Shown here: positions 1 to 7,486 of the stretch, in pieces
How the letters are laid out: each line of letters opens with the position of its first letter
How positions within the stretch are numbered: the stretch's first letter is position 1
Source: Billgrantia aerodenitrificans
GTDB taxonomy: Bacteria; Pseudomonadota; Gammaproteobacteria; Pseudomonadales; Halomonadaceae
Length of the DNA stretch: 64,000 nt
Direction of reading: 5' to 3'
Assembly: GCF_021404405.1 (NCBI RefSeq)
Contig: NZ_JABFTV010000002.1
Coordinates: 248,001-312,000 of the forward strand
Made by a program: the position numbers and the translations under genes
Notes under the pieces: model-generated
Told to the model about the DNA's origin: nothing
Database searches by the model: none
The model's input: only the letters and a program-made list of their open reading frames with translations

Positions 1-202
1 CGAGAAAAATGCGTCCTGGCTCGGTGAGCTCTACCTGACGGTTGTTCCTTGTGAGGAGTGGCACGCCGATCGCGTCCTCAAGTTGTTGAATGGTACGGCT
101 TAAGGCAGGCTGGGCGAGGTTGAGACGCTCTGCAGCCTGACGGAAGTGAAGCAGCTCCGCAACCGCCAGGAAGGCACGAAGGTGACGAATGTCGATTCGC
201 AT
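1..202 (-). CDS. LysR-family transcriptional regulator, N-terminal part (cut by window edge)
   Basis: The minus strand from 202 reads an N-terminal winged helix-turn-helix typical of LysR regulators: it begins [20 protein letters not shown] and continues with an [20 protein letters not shown] recognition-helix region. Only about 67 residues lie in the window; the effector domain is off the left edge. It is divergent from the ESS symporter operon starting at 379, the classic arrangement in which a LysR protein controls its neighbour. I infer, but cannot show, that it regulates that operon. The ligand is unknown. Confidence 0.85.
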   Translation of the reverse strand, partial: MRIDIRHLRAFLAVAELLHFRQAAERLNLAQPALSRTIQQLEDAIGVPLLTRNNRQVELTEPGRIFL

Positions 203-378
203 GAGTGATGCCTATTTGGTATCAAATGTTGCTCAATTGATATTATACAAGTCATCCGGCGTTTTCTAGTCTGGTACCACAAGACGTTGTTTCTGTCTTG
301 TATGCATGAAGAATACTGAAATAAAGAGCCGCTTAAATTCTCTTTTCTTAAATAACAATCACAGCATGAGAGGGTGAT
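203..378. promoter_or_regulatory. Divergent intergenic region between LysR gene and ESS symporter operon
   Basis: This AT-rich 176-base gap separates two divergent starts. It contains GGTATCAAATGTTGCTCAAT near 218-237 and TATTATACAAG near 240-250. A LysR T-N11-A box is expected here by family habit, but I do not see one dyad that clearly stands out. The symporter start at 379 is preceded by GAGAGGGTGAT, which serves as ribosome binding site. Confidence 0.4.
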
Positions 379-1788
379 ATGCAAGATACATTCCATGGCG
401 TAATAGCTTTCGCTTTGTTAGCGGGGCTACTGGTGATTGGCAGTGTCCTACGTAATCGTATTCATCTGTTCCGAAACATGCTGATTCCTTCTAGTATCAT
501 TGGGGGGCTGATTGGTTTTTCTCTGCTTTCTTTGGGTTGGATTCCCGGTTATCAGTCTAGTGATTTTACCGCCCTGACTTTCCACTTCTTTACCCTGAGT
601 TTCATGTCCCTGTGCTTGACTGGCACGAGCCGGCAAGCCTCACTATCCGGTGGTAGCATTATGCGGGGCGGCATGTGGTTGACCATAATCTGGACGATCA
701 GCCTAGGGCTTCAGGGGGTGCTCGGCTATCTGGTAATCCTTGGATACGATGCCATGACTGGAGCTGGAGTCAGTGAGTGGCTGGGTGCCATCGTCACCCA
801 TGGCTTCACCCAAGGCCCCGGGCAGGCGTTAACCTATGGTGGCCTCTGGGAAGGTGAGTACGGTATCGAGCATGCTGCACAGGTCGGCTTGATCTTCGCC
901 TCGGTAGGCTTCCTGGTGGCCTTCGCCGTCGGGGTGCCAATGGCCAAGCGCTTCATCAATAGTGGCCTCAATGCCAATAAGGCCTCCCAATTGGACGATA
1001 ATTTCCGGTCGGGTTTCTATCCTGCCGACGACTCTCCGGTGGCCGGACGTATGGTGTCACACCCCGCGAGCCTGGATTCCTTGGCCTATCACCTGGGTCT
1101 GCTTGCCGTTGCCTATGTCATCACGCATATTTGGCTGGTGTTCATGCAGGGCGTGGTGGCGGGTGCCGAGCCGGGTGGCATCAATCTGGATGTGCTATTT
1201 AGCCACAACCTCTTTTTCCTGCATGGGCTAGGTGTCTGTGTACTGATGCGCCTGATCATCGATCGGCTGGGCATGAGTCATCGCATCGATGATGAGAGCC
1301 TCAAGCGGATCACCGGGTCGTCGGTGGATTTCATGGTCGTCGGTACCTTGATGAGTATCCAGTTCTCGGTCCTCTACGCGCTGCTGGCGCCAATCGTTCT
1401 GGTAGCCATTAGCGTAACGGTTGCGACGCTTATCATCTGCCTTTTCATTGGTCGGCTAAGTGGCAAGCTGGGGCATGAACGTGCGCTGACATCCTTTGGC
1501 TGTTGCTGTGGCTCGACAGGAAGCGGGCTGCTGCTGCTGCGGATGATGGATGCCGACTTCAGCACCTCGGTGCCGAAAGAACTGGCCTTCTTCAACCTAG
1601 CGATCATCCTCTCCACCTTTCACATCCTGTTCATCTTCGCGCCGCTGGTGCCCTCTTTGGGAGGCTGGGGCTATTTTGCCGTCTTCGGTGGCACGGCACT
1701 GCTCTTCGTCGCCGTTATTCCCCTGATGCTGTTCTGGCGTCCCTCCACCTCTGCCGGAACGGTGGCAACGAAGGGAGTGACATCATGA
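379..1788 (+). CDS. ESS-family sodium:glutamate-type symporter (GltS-like)
   Basis: Predicted inner-membrane secondary transporter of 469 residues with about ten or more hydrophobic segments. The N-terminus (GLLVIGSVLRNRIHLFRNML, then IPSSIIGGLIGF) and the glycine-rich TQGPGQALTYGGLWE stretch resemble GltS-type Na+/glutamate symporters. It is longer than classical GltS (about 400 residues), and the extra length includes a hydrophilic central loop around residues 190-240. The substrate cannot be read from sequence; the amidohydrolase next door suggests a carboxylate or an N-acyl/amide compound. Its stop overlaps the next start (ATGA at 1785-1788), so the two are translationally coupled. Confidence 0.85.
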   Translation: MQDTFHGVIAFALLAGLLVIGSVLRNRIHLFRNMLIPSSIIGGLIGFSLLSLGWIPGYQSSDFTALTFHFFTLSFMSLCLTGTSRQASLSGGSIMRGGMWLTIIWTISLGLQGVLGYLVILGYDAMTGAGVSEWLGAIVTHGFTQGPGQALTYGGLWEGEYGIEHAAQVGLIFASVGFLVAFAVGVPMAKRFINSGLNANKASQLDDNFRSGFYPADDSPVAGRMVSHPASLDSLAYHLGLLAVAYVITHIWLVFMQGVVAGAEPGGINLDVLFSHNLFFLHGLGVCVLMRLIIDRLGMSHRIDDESLKRITGSSVDFMVVGTLMSIQFSVLYALLAPIVLVAISVTVATLIICLFIGRLSGKLGHERALTSFGCCCGSTGSGLLLLRMMDADFSTSVPKELAFFNLAIILSTFHILFIFAPLVPSLGGWGYFAVFGGTALLFVAVIPLMLFWRPSTSAGTVATKGVTS

Positions 1789-3410
1789 CGACGGTGTATG
1801 TGGCACGCAAGATTCTGACGATGAACCCCTCCCAACCCGAGGCCACCCATATCGCGGTACGGGATGGCCGCATCCTGGCCGTGGGCTCCGAGGAAGCCAT
1901 GCGGGGGCTGGGACAGGTCAAGCTGGATGGGCGATTCTCGGAGCAGGTGATTCTTCCCGGTTTCGTCGAGGGACATAGCCATGCGCTGGAAGGGGCCGTG
2001 TGGGAACATCTCTATCTGGGCTATTTCCCCCGCCGAGACCCCGAGGGCAATTACTGGCGAGGTGCCCAGAGCATCAAGGCCATGCAGCAACAGCTTAGTG
2101 ACCATGCTGCTACGCTTTCGCCCGGTGTGCCGTTGATCGCCTGGGGGTTCGATCCGGTGTACTTCGAAGGCACCCGGCTGGATCGCCGGGCGCTGGATGC
2201 GGCAGTCACGGATCGACCGGTGATCATCATGCATGCCAGTCTGCATGTCATGACGGTCAACTCCACGATGCTGGAGTTGGCGGGCCTTCATCGGCATCCC
2301 GATATCGAGGGGATCCTGCTCGGTGAGGATGGCAAGCCCAACGGAGAGCTGCAGGAAATGGCGGCGATGCATGCAGTGTTCGAGACCCTGGGCATGAACC
2401 TGTTCGAGGCGGTGGGGAGTCCAGTCGCCTTGCGGCGTTATGGTCGTGTGGCTCGCAATGCGGGGGTCACGACCCTCACCGACCTCTACAACCCGATGAC
2501 GGACGAGGGAATCCGTGCCCTGCAAGAGGTGACCCGGGAGCCCGACTGTCCGGTACGCCTGGTGCCGGCCATGAGTGGGCTGGCCTGGACGCTGGAGGAG
2601 GGCATCGAGCGACTGCAGGCCTGTCGCGAGCGAGGTAACGACAAGCTGCATTTTGGCCTGGTCAAGCTGATGACCGATGGCTCGATTCAAGGCTATACGG
2701 CTCGGCTCAAGTGGCCCTACTACCATGATGGTCGGCCAAACGGTATCTGGAATGCTCCGCCCGAGACCCTGAAGGAGATGGTCGAGGCCTACCATCAGGC
2801 CGGCGTCCAACTGCACATCCATACCAATGGCGATGAGGCTGTCGAGCTCATGCTCGACGCTCTGGAGGGGGCGCTCGCCCTCTGGCCCCGCTGTGATCAC
2901 CGCCATACTCTGCAGCATTGTCAGGTTATCGACCATGCCCAGTTGCGGCGGGCTGCCTCCCAGGGATTGTGCCTGAACATGTTCGCCAACCACCTCTATT
3001 ACTGGGGGGACATCCACCGGGAACGGACCCTGGGCCATGAGCGTTGCCAGAGGCTGGAGCCGCTGGCAACGGCCCGAAGACTGGGGATTCCCGTTGCCGT
3101 GCACAGCGATGCCCCAGTGACACCTCTGAGCCCCTTGTTCACCGCCTGGTGTGCGGTCATGCGAGAAACTGCCTCGGGGCGGGTGCTCGGTAAGCAGGAG
3201 CGCGTCTCGGTGCGGGAGGCGTTGGAAATGATCACGCTCGGGGCGGCCTATACCCTGCGTCTGGATCATCTGGTGGGGAGCCTGGAAATTGGCAAGTTTG
3301 CCGATATGACAGTGCTTGACCAGAATCCGTTGGATTGTCCTCCCGGAGACCTAAAGGATATCGGGGTACTGGCTACCGTGCTGGGGGGACGAGTCCATGT
3401 CGCCGAATAA
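1785..3410 (+). CDS. YtcJ-like metal-dependent amidohydrolase
   Basis: A 541-residue member of the amidohydrolase superfamily (Amidohydro_3/YtcJ group), hydrolysing an unknown amide or related bond with divalent metal. Metal-ligand motifs are visible: GFVEGHSHALEG (HxH), HIHTNGDEA, LQHCQVIDH and HSDAPVTPLSP, in the family's order. The ATG at 1785 is chosen because it overlaps the upstream TGA; the frame extends further upstream without a better start. The next gene, a COG0523 GTPase, overlaps the 3' end by 14 bases. This suggests the GTPase helps load metal into this enzyme, which is inference. The physiological substrate is not identifiable. Confidence 0.88.
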   Translation: MTTVYVARKILTMNPSQPEATHIAVRDGRILAVGSEEAMRGLGQVKLDGRFSEQVILPGFVEGHSHALEGAVWEHLYLGYFPRRDPEGNYWRGAQSIKAMQQQLSDHAATLSPGVPLIAWGFDPVYFEGTRLDRRALDAAVTDRPVIIMHASLHVMTVNSTMLELAGLHRHPDIEGILLGEDGKPNGELQEMAAMHAVFETLGMNLFEAVGSPVALRRYGRVARNAGVTTLTDLYNPMTDEGIRALQEVTREPDCPVRLVPAMSGLAWTLEEGIERLQACRERGNDKLHFGLVKLMTDGSIQGYTARLKWPYYHDGRPNGIWNAPPETLKEMVEAYHQAGVQLHIHTNGDEAVELMLDALEGALALWPRCDHRHTLQHCQVIDHAQLRRAASQGLCLNMFANHLYYWGDIHRERTLGHERCQRLEPLATARRLGIPVAVHSDAPVTPLSPLFTAWCAVMRETASGRVLGKQERVSVREALEMITLGAAYTLRLDHLVGSLEIGKFADMTVLDQNPLDCPPGDLKDIGVLATVLGGRVHVAE

Positions 3411-4320
3411 GCTCCCCAAGGTACCCTTGACGGTCATCGCCGGTTTTCTCGGGGCTGGGAAAACCACTTTTCTCAATGATCTCATTCGAGGCGGCATACC
3501 GGATAACTCGCTGATCGTGGTCAATGACTTCGGTAACATCAATATCGATGCCGAGCTGATCGACTACCGTGATGAGCAGATGCTCCAGCTGAGCAATGGC
3601 TGCATCTGCTGTACCCTGGGAGGAACCTTGGCAGAGCAGCTGGCCAAGGCGATGCGCTTGCGCGACAAACCGGGAGCCGTATTCATCGAAACGAGCGGTG
3701 TCGCCGACCCGGCACGCATCGCGGACATCGCCAAGGTATCGAGGCGGCTCGACCTGGCGGAGGTGGTGTGTCTGGTGGATGCTAGCCAGGCCAGACGACA
3801 CCACACTGACCCGTTCACGGGCGAGACCTGGCGGGCGCAACTGCACGCGGCGACTCGGATCATGGTCAATCGTCTTCCCACTGATGACCGTACCGAGGAG
3901 GCATGGTTGATCGCCTTGCTTCGCCGGATCAGTTCGGCGGCACGCATCGAGAGTACGGATCGTCAAGCGTCCTTCGCCGCCCCAGCCCGAGCATCCGAGC
4001 GAGTCGGTGCCAAGCCGCTTTATCATATCCCCGTGTCGGGAGGAGGGTGGACGTCAGTCAGCGTAGCGATCCGCGCCCCTGTCGATGCCGTATGTTTGCA
4101 GCGGCTGCTGCTCGATTACCGGGATGTGCTGTTGCGGGCCAAAGGCTTCTTATACCGGCAGGATCGCGCGCCGCTTCAGTTGCTTCAGCTCAGTGGAGAG
4201 CGGGTGAGCTGGTCGCCGGCCGGGGAGCGTACGGGTCGCTGCCACCTGGTCTGCATCGGCCAGGCGGGGAGGCGTTTTGAAGCCTTGGTGGCGGACCTTC
4301 AGCGGCTCGGGGCAGCCTGA
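3397..4320 (+). CDS. COG0523/CobW-type G3E GTPase (putative metallochaperone)
   Basis: A 307-residue G3E-family P-loop GTPase. The N-terminal Walker A is GFLGAGKTT. The CICC metal-binding motif characteristic of COG0523 proteins follows at about residues 68-71, then an ETSGVADP switch region and a C-terminal CobW-like domain. Relatives deliver Zn2+, Co2+ or Fe to client metalloenzymes and are often encoded beside them. Here the client candidate is the amidohydrolase it overlaps. It ends 16 bases from the convergent MocR gene. I see no B12 genes next to it, so CobW proper is unlikely. Confidence 0.85.
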   Translation: MSPNKLPKVPLTVIAGFLGAGKTTFLNDLIRGGIPDNSLIVVNDFGNINIDAELIDYRDEQMLQLSNGCICCTLGGTLAEQLAKAMRLRDKPGAVFIETSGVADPARIADIAKVSRRLDLAEVVCLVDASQARRHHTDPFTGETWRAQLHAATRIMVNRLPTDDRTEEAWLIALLRRISSAARIESTDRQASFAAPARASERVGAKPLYHIPVSGGGWTSVSVAIRAPVDAVCLQRLLLDYRDVLLRAKGFLYRQDRAPLQLLQLSGERVSWSPAGERTGRCHLVCIGQAGRRFEALVADLQRLGAA

Positions 4321-4335
4321 TGGCCAGCGGTATCG

Positions 4336-5808
4336 CTATCGACTGGGCATGGCTTGAGGCAGCAGTCGAGCCAGGCGTTCAATGCCGGTCTCGATTCGCT
4401 CCTCGGGGATCGCGGAGAAGCCCAGGCGCAGGTACTCCTTGCCGGGGCGGTCGAAGAAATGGATGTCGCCCCGCTCGATCAGGATGCCGTCTTCGCGTGC
4501 CAGCAGCTGCAGCCGCTGGCCGTCCAGTCCCTGGGGGCCCCGAATCCAGAAACAGGAACCGCCGTAGGTGGAGGGCGTGAAGCAGTCCGGCAGATGACGT
4601 CTCAGGGCTTCGCTCATGCACTCCCAGCGAGCTTGGAACGTCTGGTGAATCTGGCGTATCAGTGTATCGTGATAACCCCGCTCCAGAAACAGCGCCAGGG
4701 CCCGCTGGTTGTTGGTAGGGGGGTGGCGCAGCATCAGCCGCCGCAGTGCACGGGCCTCGCGAATGAATGTCGGGTGGGCCACCAAATAACCGAGGCGAAG
4801 GCCCGGAGCCAGGGTCTTTGAGAGGCTGCCGACGTAGATGACCCGGCTGTGCCGATCGAGACTTTTTAGCGCCGGGGTGGGATTTCTGAGGTAGTTGGTC
4901 TCGCTATCGTAGTCATCCTCGATAATCAGGAAATTTTCGATTTCAGCCATGTCCAGCAATTGTCGACGTCGCTCGAGTGGCATGGTCACCGTCGTCGGGC
5001 TCTGGTGGCTGGGAGTGGTATAGACCAACTGACACTGGGTCAGCTCCTCGATGGGGCGCATGCCCTGTTCGTCGACTGGTAGCAGGCGAATTTTATTGGT
5101 GAAGAGCCGCGCAATGTTATACATGTCAACATAGCCGGGGTTCTCCATACCGAACTGCCGACCCGGCTTGAGCAGCAGCATAGCGGCGATCCAAAGTGCC
5201 TGCTGGGTGCCGACCGTGACCAGAATCTCCTCCGGCCTGGCCCAGACCCCCCTTCGTGGCAGAAGCCGCTGGTGGATCTGTTCCACCAGCAGCGGGTCAT
5301 CATCATTGAGGTGATCGACCGACCAGCTGCGGATCGCTGGCACACTCATGGAATCGCGGCTGCATTCCCGCCAGTGTTGGGTGGGAAAAAGCGCGGGATC
5401 GATCTGGCCATAGAGAAATGGATAGTCAAAGCGGTGCCAGTCGCTGGGCTTGCGAATGGTCTCCTGCTGAGAAGGGCGCTCCGTCAGCAGCTCTTCCCAG
5501 GGCATGCGCTCGGCATCGATATCGTTGAGCCGGACCGGCTTTTCGGCACGGCCCTCGAGAATCTCCGGGTTGACGAAATAGCCGCTGCGACTCTTGGCGA
5601 CCAGGTAGCCATCATCGAGTAACTGCTCATAGGCCAGCATTACGGTATTCCGTGCTACCTTGAGCTCCTTGGCGAGTTTGCGACTGGAGGGAAGAGCCTC
5701 GTCGAGGGGAAGATGCCCCTCCAGGATAGCGTTAGCTATCTGCTTGCGAAGCTGCTGCTGCAGACTCGTCGGCTGGCTTGAATCGAGGTGAAAAAGAAGC
5801 TGGCTCAT
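4336..5808 (-). CDS. MocR/PdxR-type GntR regulator with aminotransferase domain
   Basis: A 490-residue fusion of an N-terminal GntR winged helix (about residues 15-80, ALPSSRKLAKELKVARNTV) to a fold-type I aminotransferase domain. The PLP-binding lysine is visible at about K331 in VGSLSKTLAPGLRLGY, preceded by IIEDDYDSE carrying the PLP-contacting Asp. Such regulators (PdxR, TauR, GabR) sense PLP or amino compounds and often control vitamin B6, GABA or taurine genes. TauR of taurine degraders is of this type, but this gene is about 17 kb from xsc and lies tail-to-tail with the symporter/amidohydrolase operon. Its target is therefore uncertain. Confidence 0.88.
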   Translation of the reverse strand: MSQLLFHLDSSQPTSLQQQLRKQIANAILEGHLPLDEALPSSRKLAKELKVARNTVMLAYEQLLDDGYLVAKSRSGYFVNPEILEGRAEKPVRLNDIDAERMPWEELLTERPSQQETIRKPSDWHRFDYPFLYGQIDPALFPTQHWRECSRDSMSVPAIRSWSVDHLNDDDPLLVEQIHQRLLPRRGVWARPEEILVTVGTQQALWIAAMLLLKPGRQFGMENPGYVDMYNIARLFTNKIRLLPVDEQGMRPIEELTQCQLVYTTPSHQSPTTVTMPLERRRQLLDMAEIENFLIIEDDYDSETNYLRNPTPALKSLDRHSRVIYVGSLSKTLAPGLRLGYLVAHPTFIREARALRRLMLRHPPTNNQRALALFLERGYHDTLIRQIHQTFQARWECMSEALRRHLPDCFTPSTYGGSCFWIRGPQGLDGQRLQLLAREDGILIERGDIHFFDRPGKEYLRLGFSAIPEERIETGIERLARLLPQAMPSR

Positions 5809-6229
5809 GAGTCACTCGATCAGAGTAGCGCTCCTAGCCAGGCAGCGACTGTGAAACTGCACTGCGCGGGTGGTGGAGAGGGTTACTCAGGTTGTTAATA
5901 AATGCCATCGAACATGCCAAGAATACTTGCTGCTGTCCAGCTTGAGGTTCGAAAAATCAGTTGCTTGTGAGTTGTGTCTCTCAAGAAACGGCGAAGAAAA
6001 GAGAAGAGAAGAGACGAGACGAGACGAGTCCAGAGCCTCAAGGACATGCTTGCACAGCACTGCCGGGTAAGCAGGATTGGTCATCAGGCCAGCCTACGCA
6101 TCAGCGCGGCGATTGCCACCATGGTGACCATTTCGATTTCGACGCTGCTTCTGGTTACCATGTGTTTGCGCAGAGAGGCCGAGGGGCGGCTGAGTTATCT
6201 GTACTTTGGCTTGGTCAGGGAAAATGGAA
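5809..6229. other. Intergenic stretch with a pentanucleotide repeat, no convincing gene
   Basis: This 421-base gap between the MocR gene (leaving leftward) and the 3' end of the GntR gene contains a purine-rich tandem repeat (6001-6025, listed separately). Two short rightward frames (from 5961 and 5974) run across it into the GntR gene, but they lack good ribosome binding sites and cross the repeat, so I do not call them. Bases 6081-6229 read as a hydrophobic stretch on the plus strand that could be a gene remnant; I cannot identify it. Confidence 0.5.
6001..6025. repeat. Pentanucleotide tandem repeat (GAGAA)2(GAGAC)3
   Basis: Five pentamers sit in register: two GAGAA, then three GAGAC, followed by a near-copy GAGTC. 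The flanking bases (GAAGAAAA on the left) are also purine-only. The repeat lies upstream of the MocR regulator start and downstream of the GntR gene. Short pentamer arrays can vary in number by slippage; nothing shows that this one does. Confidence 0.8.
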
Positions 6230-7039
6230 TCAGCGAATCTCGGTCTTGTAGCTGAATCGGTCTGCTCTGCCCTTGGTGGTACGCACCTCCACGATGCGAT
6301 CTCCCGTGGTGTAGGTTACACGCTTGAGTACCACGACCGGCGTGCCGGGCTCGATGCCGATCATTCTGGCGGTGGTTTCGTCAGCAGCCTCGGCAGTCAG
6401 TGTCTCCTGGGCTCTTACTACGGGCACGCCATAACGATTCAGTACCATGGCATACAGAAAGTCGGGTATATGCACCCGCTCATCCTCTAGACCTGGGACA
6501 ACGGAAGCGGGCCACCAGGAATATTCGACCAGTATCGGCTGCTCGCCGATGAGCCCCACCCGCTCGATATACAGCAGCTCCGTGCCAGGCTCGACCCCAA
6601 GCCGCTTGCAGATGGCCGCTGAGCCCTCCTGGCGCCGCCTGTCGGTCGTCGTCTTGTGGATTCGGATCGATCGGCCTTCTGCGTCGCCATAGGAAAAGAA
6701 CTGGAACAGGCTTTTCTCGAAATCGACTCGAGAAACATAGGTTCCCTTTCCCTGGTGCCTGAAGAGCAGCTTCTCCCAGACCAGGTTGGTAATGGCCTTC
6801 TTGACCGTGCCTGGACTGACGTCCAAGGCCTTGGCTAATTGCGATTCCGAAGGGATAAGGTCGCCGGGAACAAGCTTTCCTGTATTGATCAAGTTGCGGA
6901 TATGGTCTTCTACCACTCGGTAGAGCGGCTTTCCCATGGCGGCTTCCAACGGCGTCGCGGTGAACAGACTTAGCCTGTTGGTTTCGTTTTCAGCTTCCAT
7001 TCTCACGACATGCTCCTCAGCCTTGTTATTCCTGCGCAT
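6230..7039 (-). CDS. GntR-family (HutC/UTRA) transcriptional regulator
   Basis: A 269-residue regulator. The N-terminal GntR winged helix (IPSESQLAKALDVSPGTVKK) is followed by a UTRA effector domain (from about residue 110: GTELLYIERVGLIGEQPILV, then VVVLKRVTYTTGDRIVEVRT). ATG 7039 is chosen because GGAGG stands about ten bases upstream on the minus strand; the frame stays open up to 7132 without a good start. It is divergent from the TctABC-SauST operon and is the natural candidate for its sulfoacetate-responsive regulator. That role is inferred from position only. Confidence 0.85.
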   Translation of the reverse strand: MRRNNKAEEHVVRMEAENETNRLSLFTATPLEAAMGKPLYRVVEDHIRNLINTGKLVPGDLIPSESQLAKALDVSPGTVKKAITNLVWEKLLFRHQGKGTYVSRVDFEKSLFQFFSYGDAEGRSIRIHKTTTDRRRQEGSAAICKRLGVEPGTELLYIERVGLIGEQPILVEYSWWPASVVPGLEDERVHIPDFLYAMVLNRYGVPVVRAQETLTAEAADETTARMIGIEPGTPVVVLKRVTYTTGDRIVEVRTTKGRADRFSYKTEIR

Positions 7040-7097
7040 CGTTGGTCGCCTCCAGACCCGAGCTGCTCGGCCCCCTAAGCCTTGCACTGGACATATA

Positions 7098-7105
7098 TTG
7101 TACAA
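7098..7105. promoter_or_regulatory. Candidate GntR operator, TTGTACAA palindrome
   Basis: A perfect 8-bp inverted repeat in an AT-rich context (ATATTGTACAAAAAAG) in the divergent gap next to the GntR/UTRA gene. An 8-mer palindrome can arise by chance; position is the main support. Confidence 0.3.
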
Positions 7106-7398
7106 AAAAGAACCATCCGTGTTTCCTGTCAAATTCCACCCAAACCTGCTGGCACTCCAGAGCGAGAGTGGAAGCTTGTCGGATTTTTTTGTATCCGATT
7201 GTAACCTTCCTAACCCCCGATCTACCTGGCTTCGCGTTCCGGGTCCATTGCAGAAGCCAGCCTGAGCTTCGCCTAAAAAGGATTCAATTTCAATGGCTTA
7301 TAAAGTTAGGTGAGCGTTCCTCGAATCTCTGGCTGTTCCAGATGGGCAACCCCAAGCGATTTGACACCTCTATCTTGGGTAGTCTAATACGTCAGGTA

Positions 7399-7414
7399 GG
7401 TTATGTATATGACC
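7399..7414. promoter_or_regulatory. Candidate operator dyad GGTTAT-N4-ATGACC upstream of tctA-like gene
   Basis: GGTTATGTATATGACC is a dyad with one mismatched pair, lying about 73 bases before the chosen start of the TctA-like gene. It could bind the neighbouring GntR/UTRA protein. It does not match the TTGTACAA site, so at most one of the two is likely to be the true operator. Confidence 0.3.
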
Positions 7415-7486
7415 TGGGACAGGCAGTCCCTCAATAACAAGTATCGCCCAATGGAGCTTGGGCCTACGAGAGGAGGAAGTGGTCCC

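Larger units (their letters stand above)
7040..7486. promoter_or_regulatory. Divergent control region between GntR regulator and tctABC-sauST operon
   Basis: A 447-base region with no supportable gene. It holds a perfect 8-bp palindrome TTGTACAA (7098-7105) about 60 bases upstream of the regulator start. It also holds an imperfect dyad GGTTAT-N4-ATGACC (7399-7414) in the leader of the transporter genes. HutC-type regulators bind short dyads in such divergent gaps, so both are operator candidates. The frame of the transporter gene is open back to 7403, but the initiation signal is at 7471-7489. Confidence 0.45.

Noticed and set aside
4336-5808. MocR protein as TauR of the taurine genes
   Set aside because: It is about 17 kb from xsc and no GntR-type direct repeats were seen at the xsc promoter, where an IclR gene sits instead.
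5974-6255. Short rightward frame with a basic start and one hydrophobic helix
   Set aside because: It runs through the pentamer repeat, lacks a ribosome binding site and ends inside the GntR gene on the other strand.
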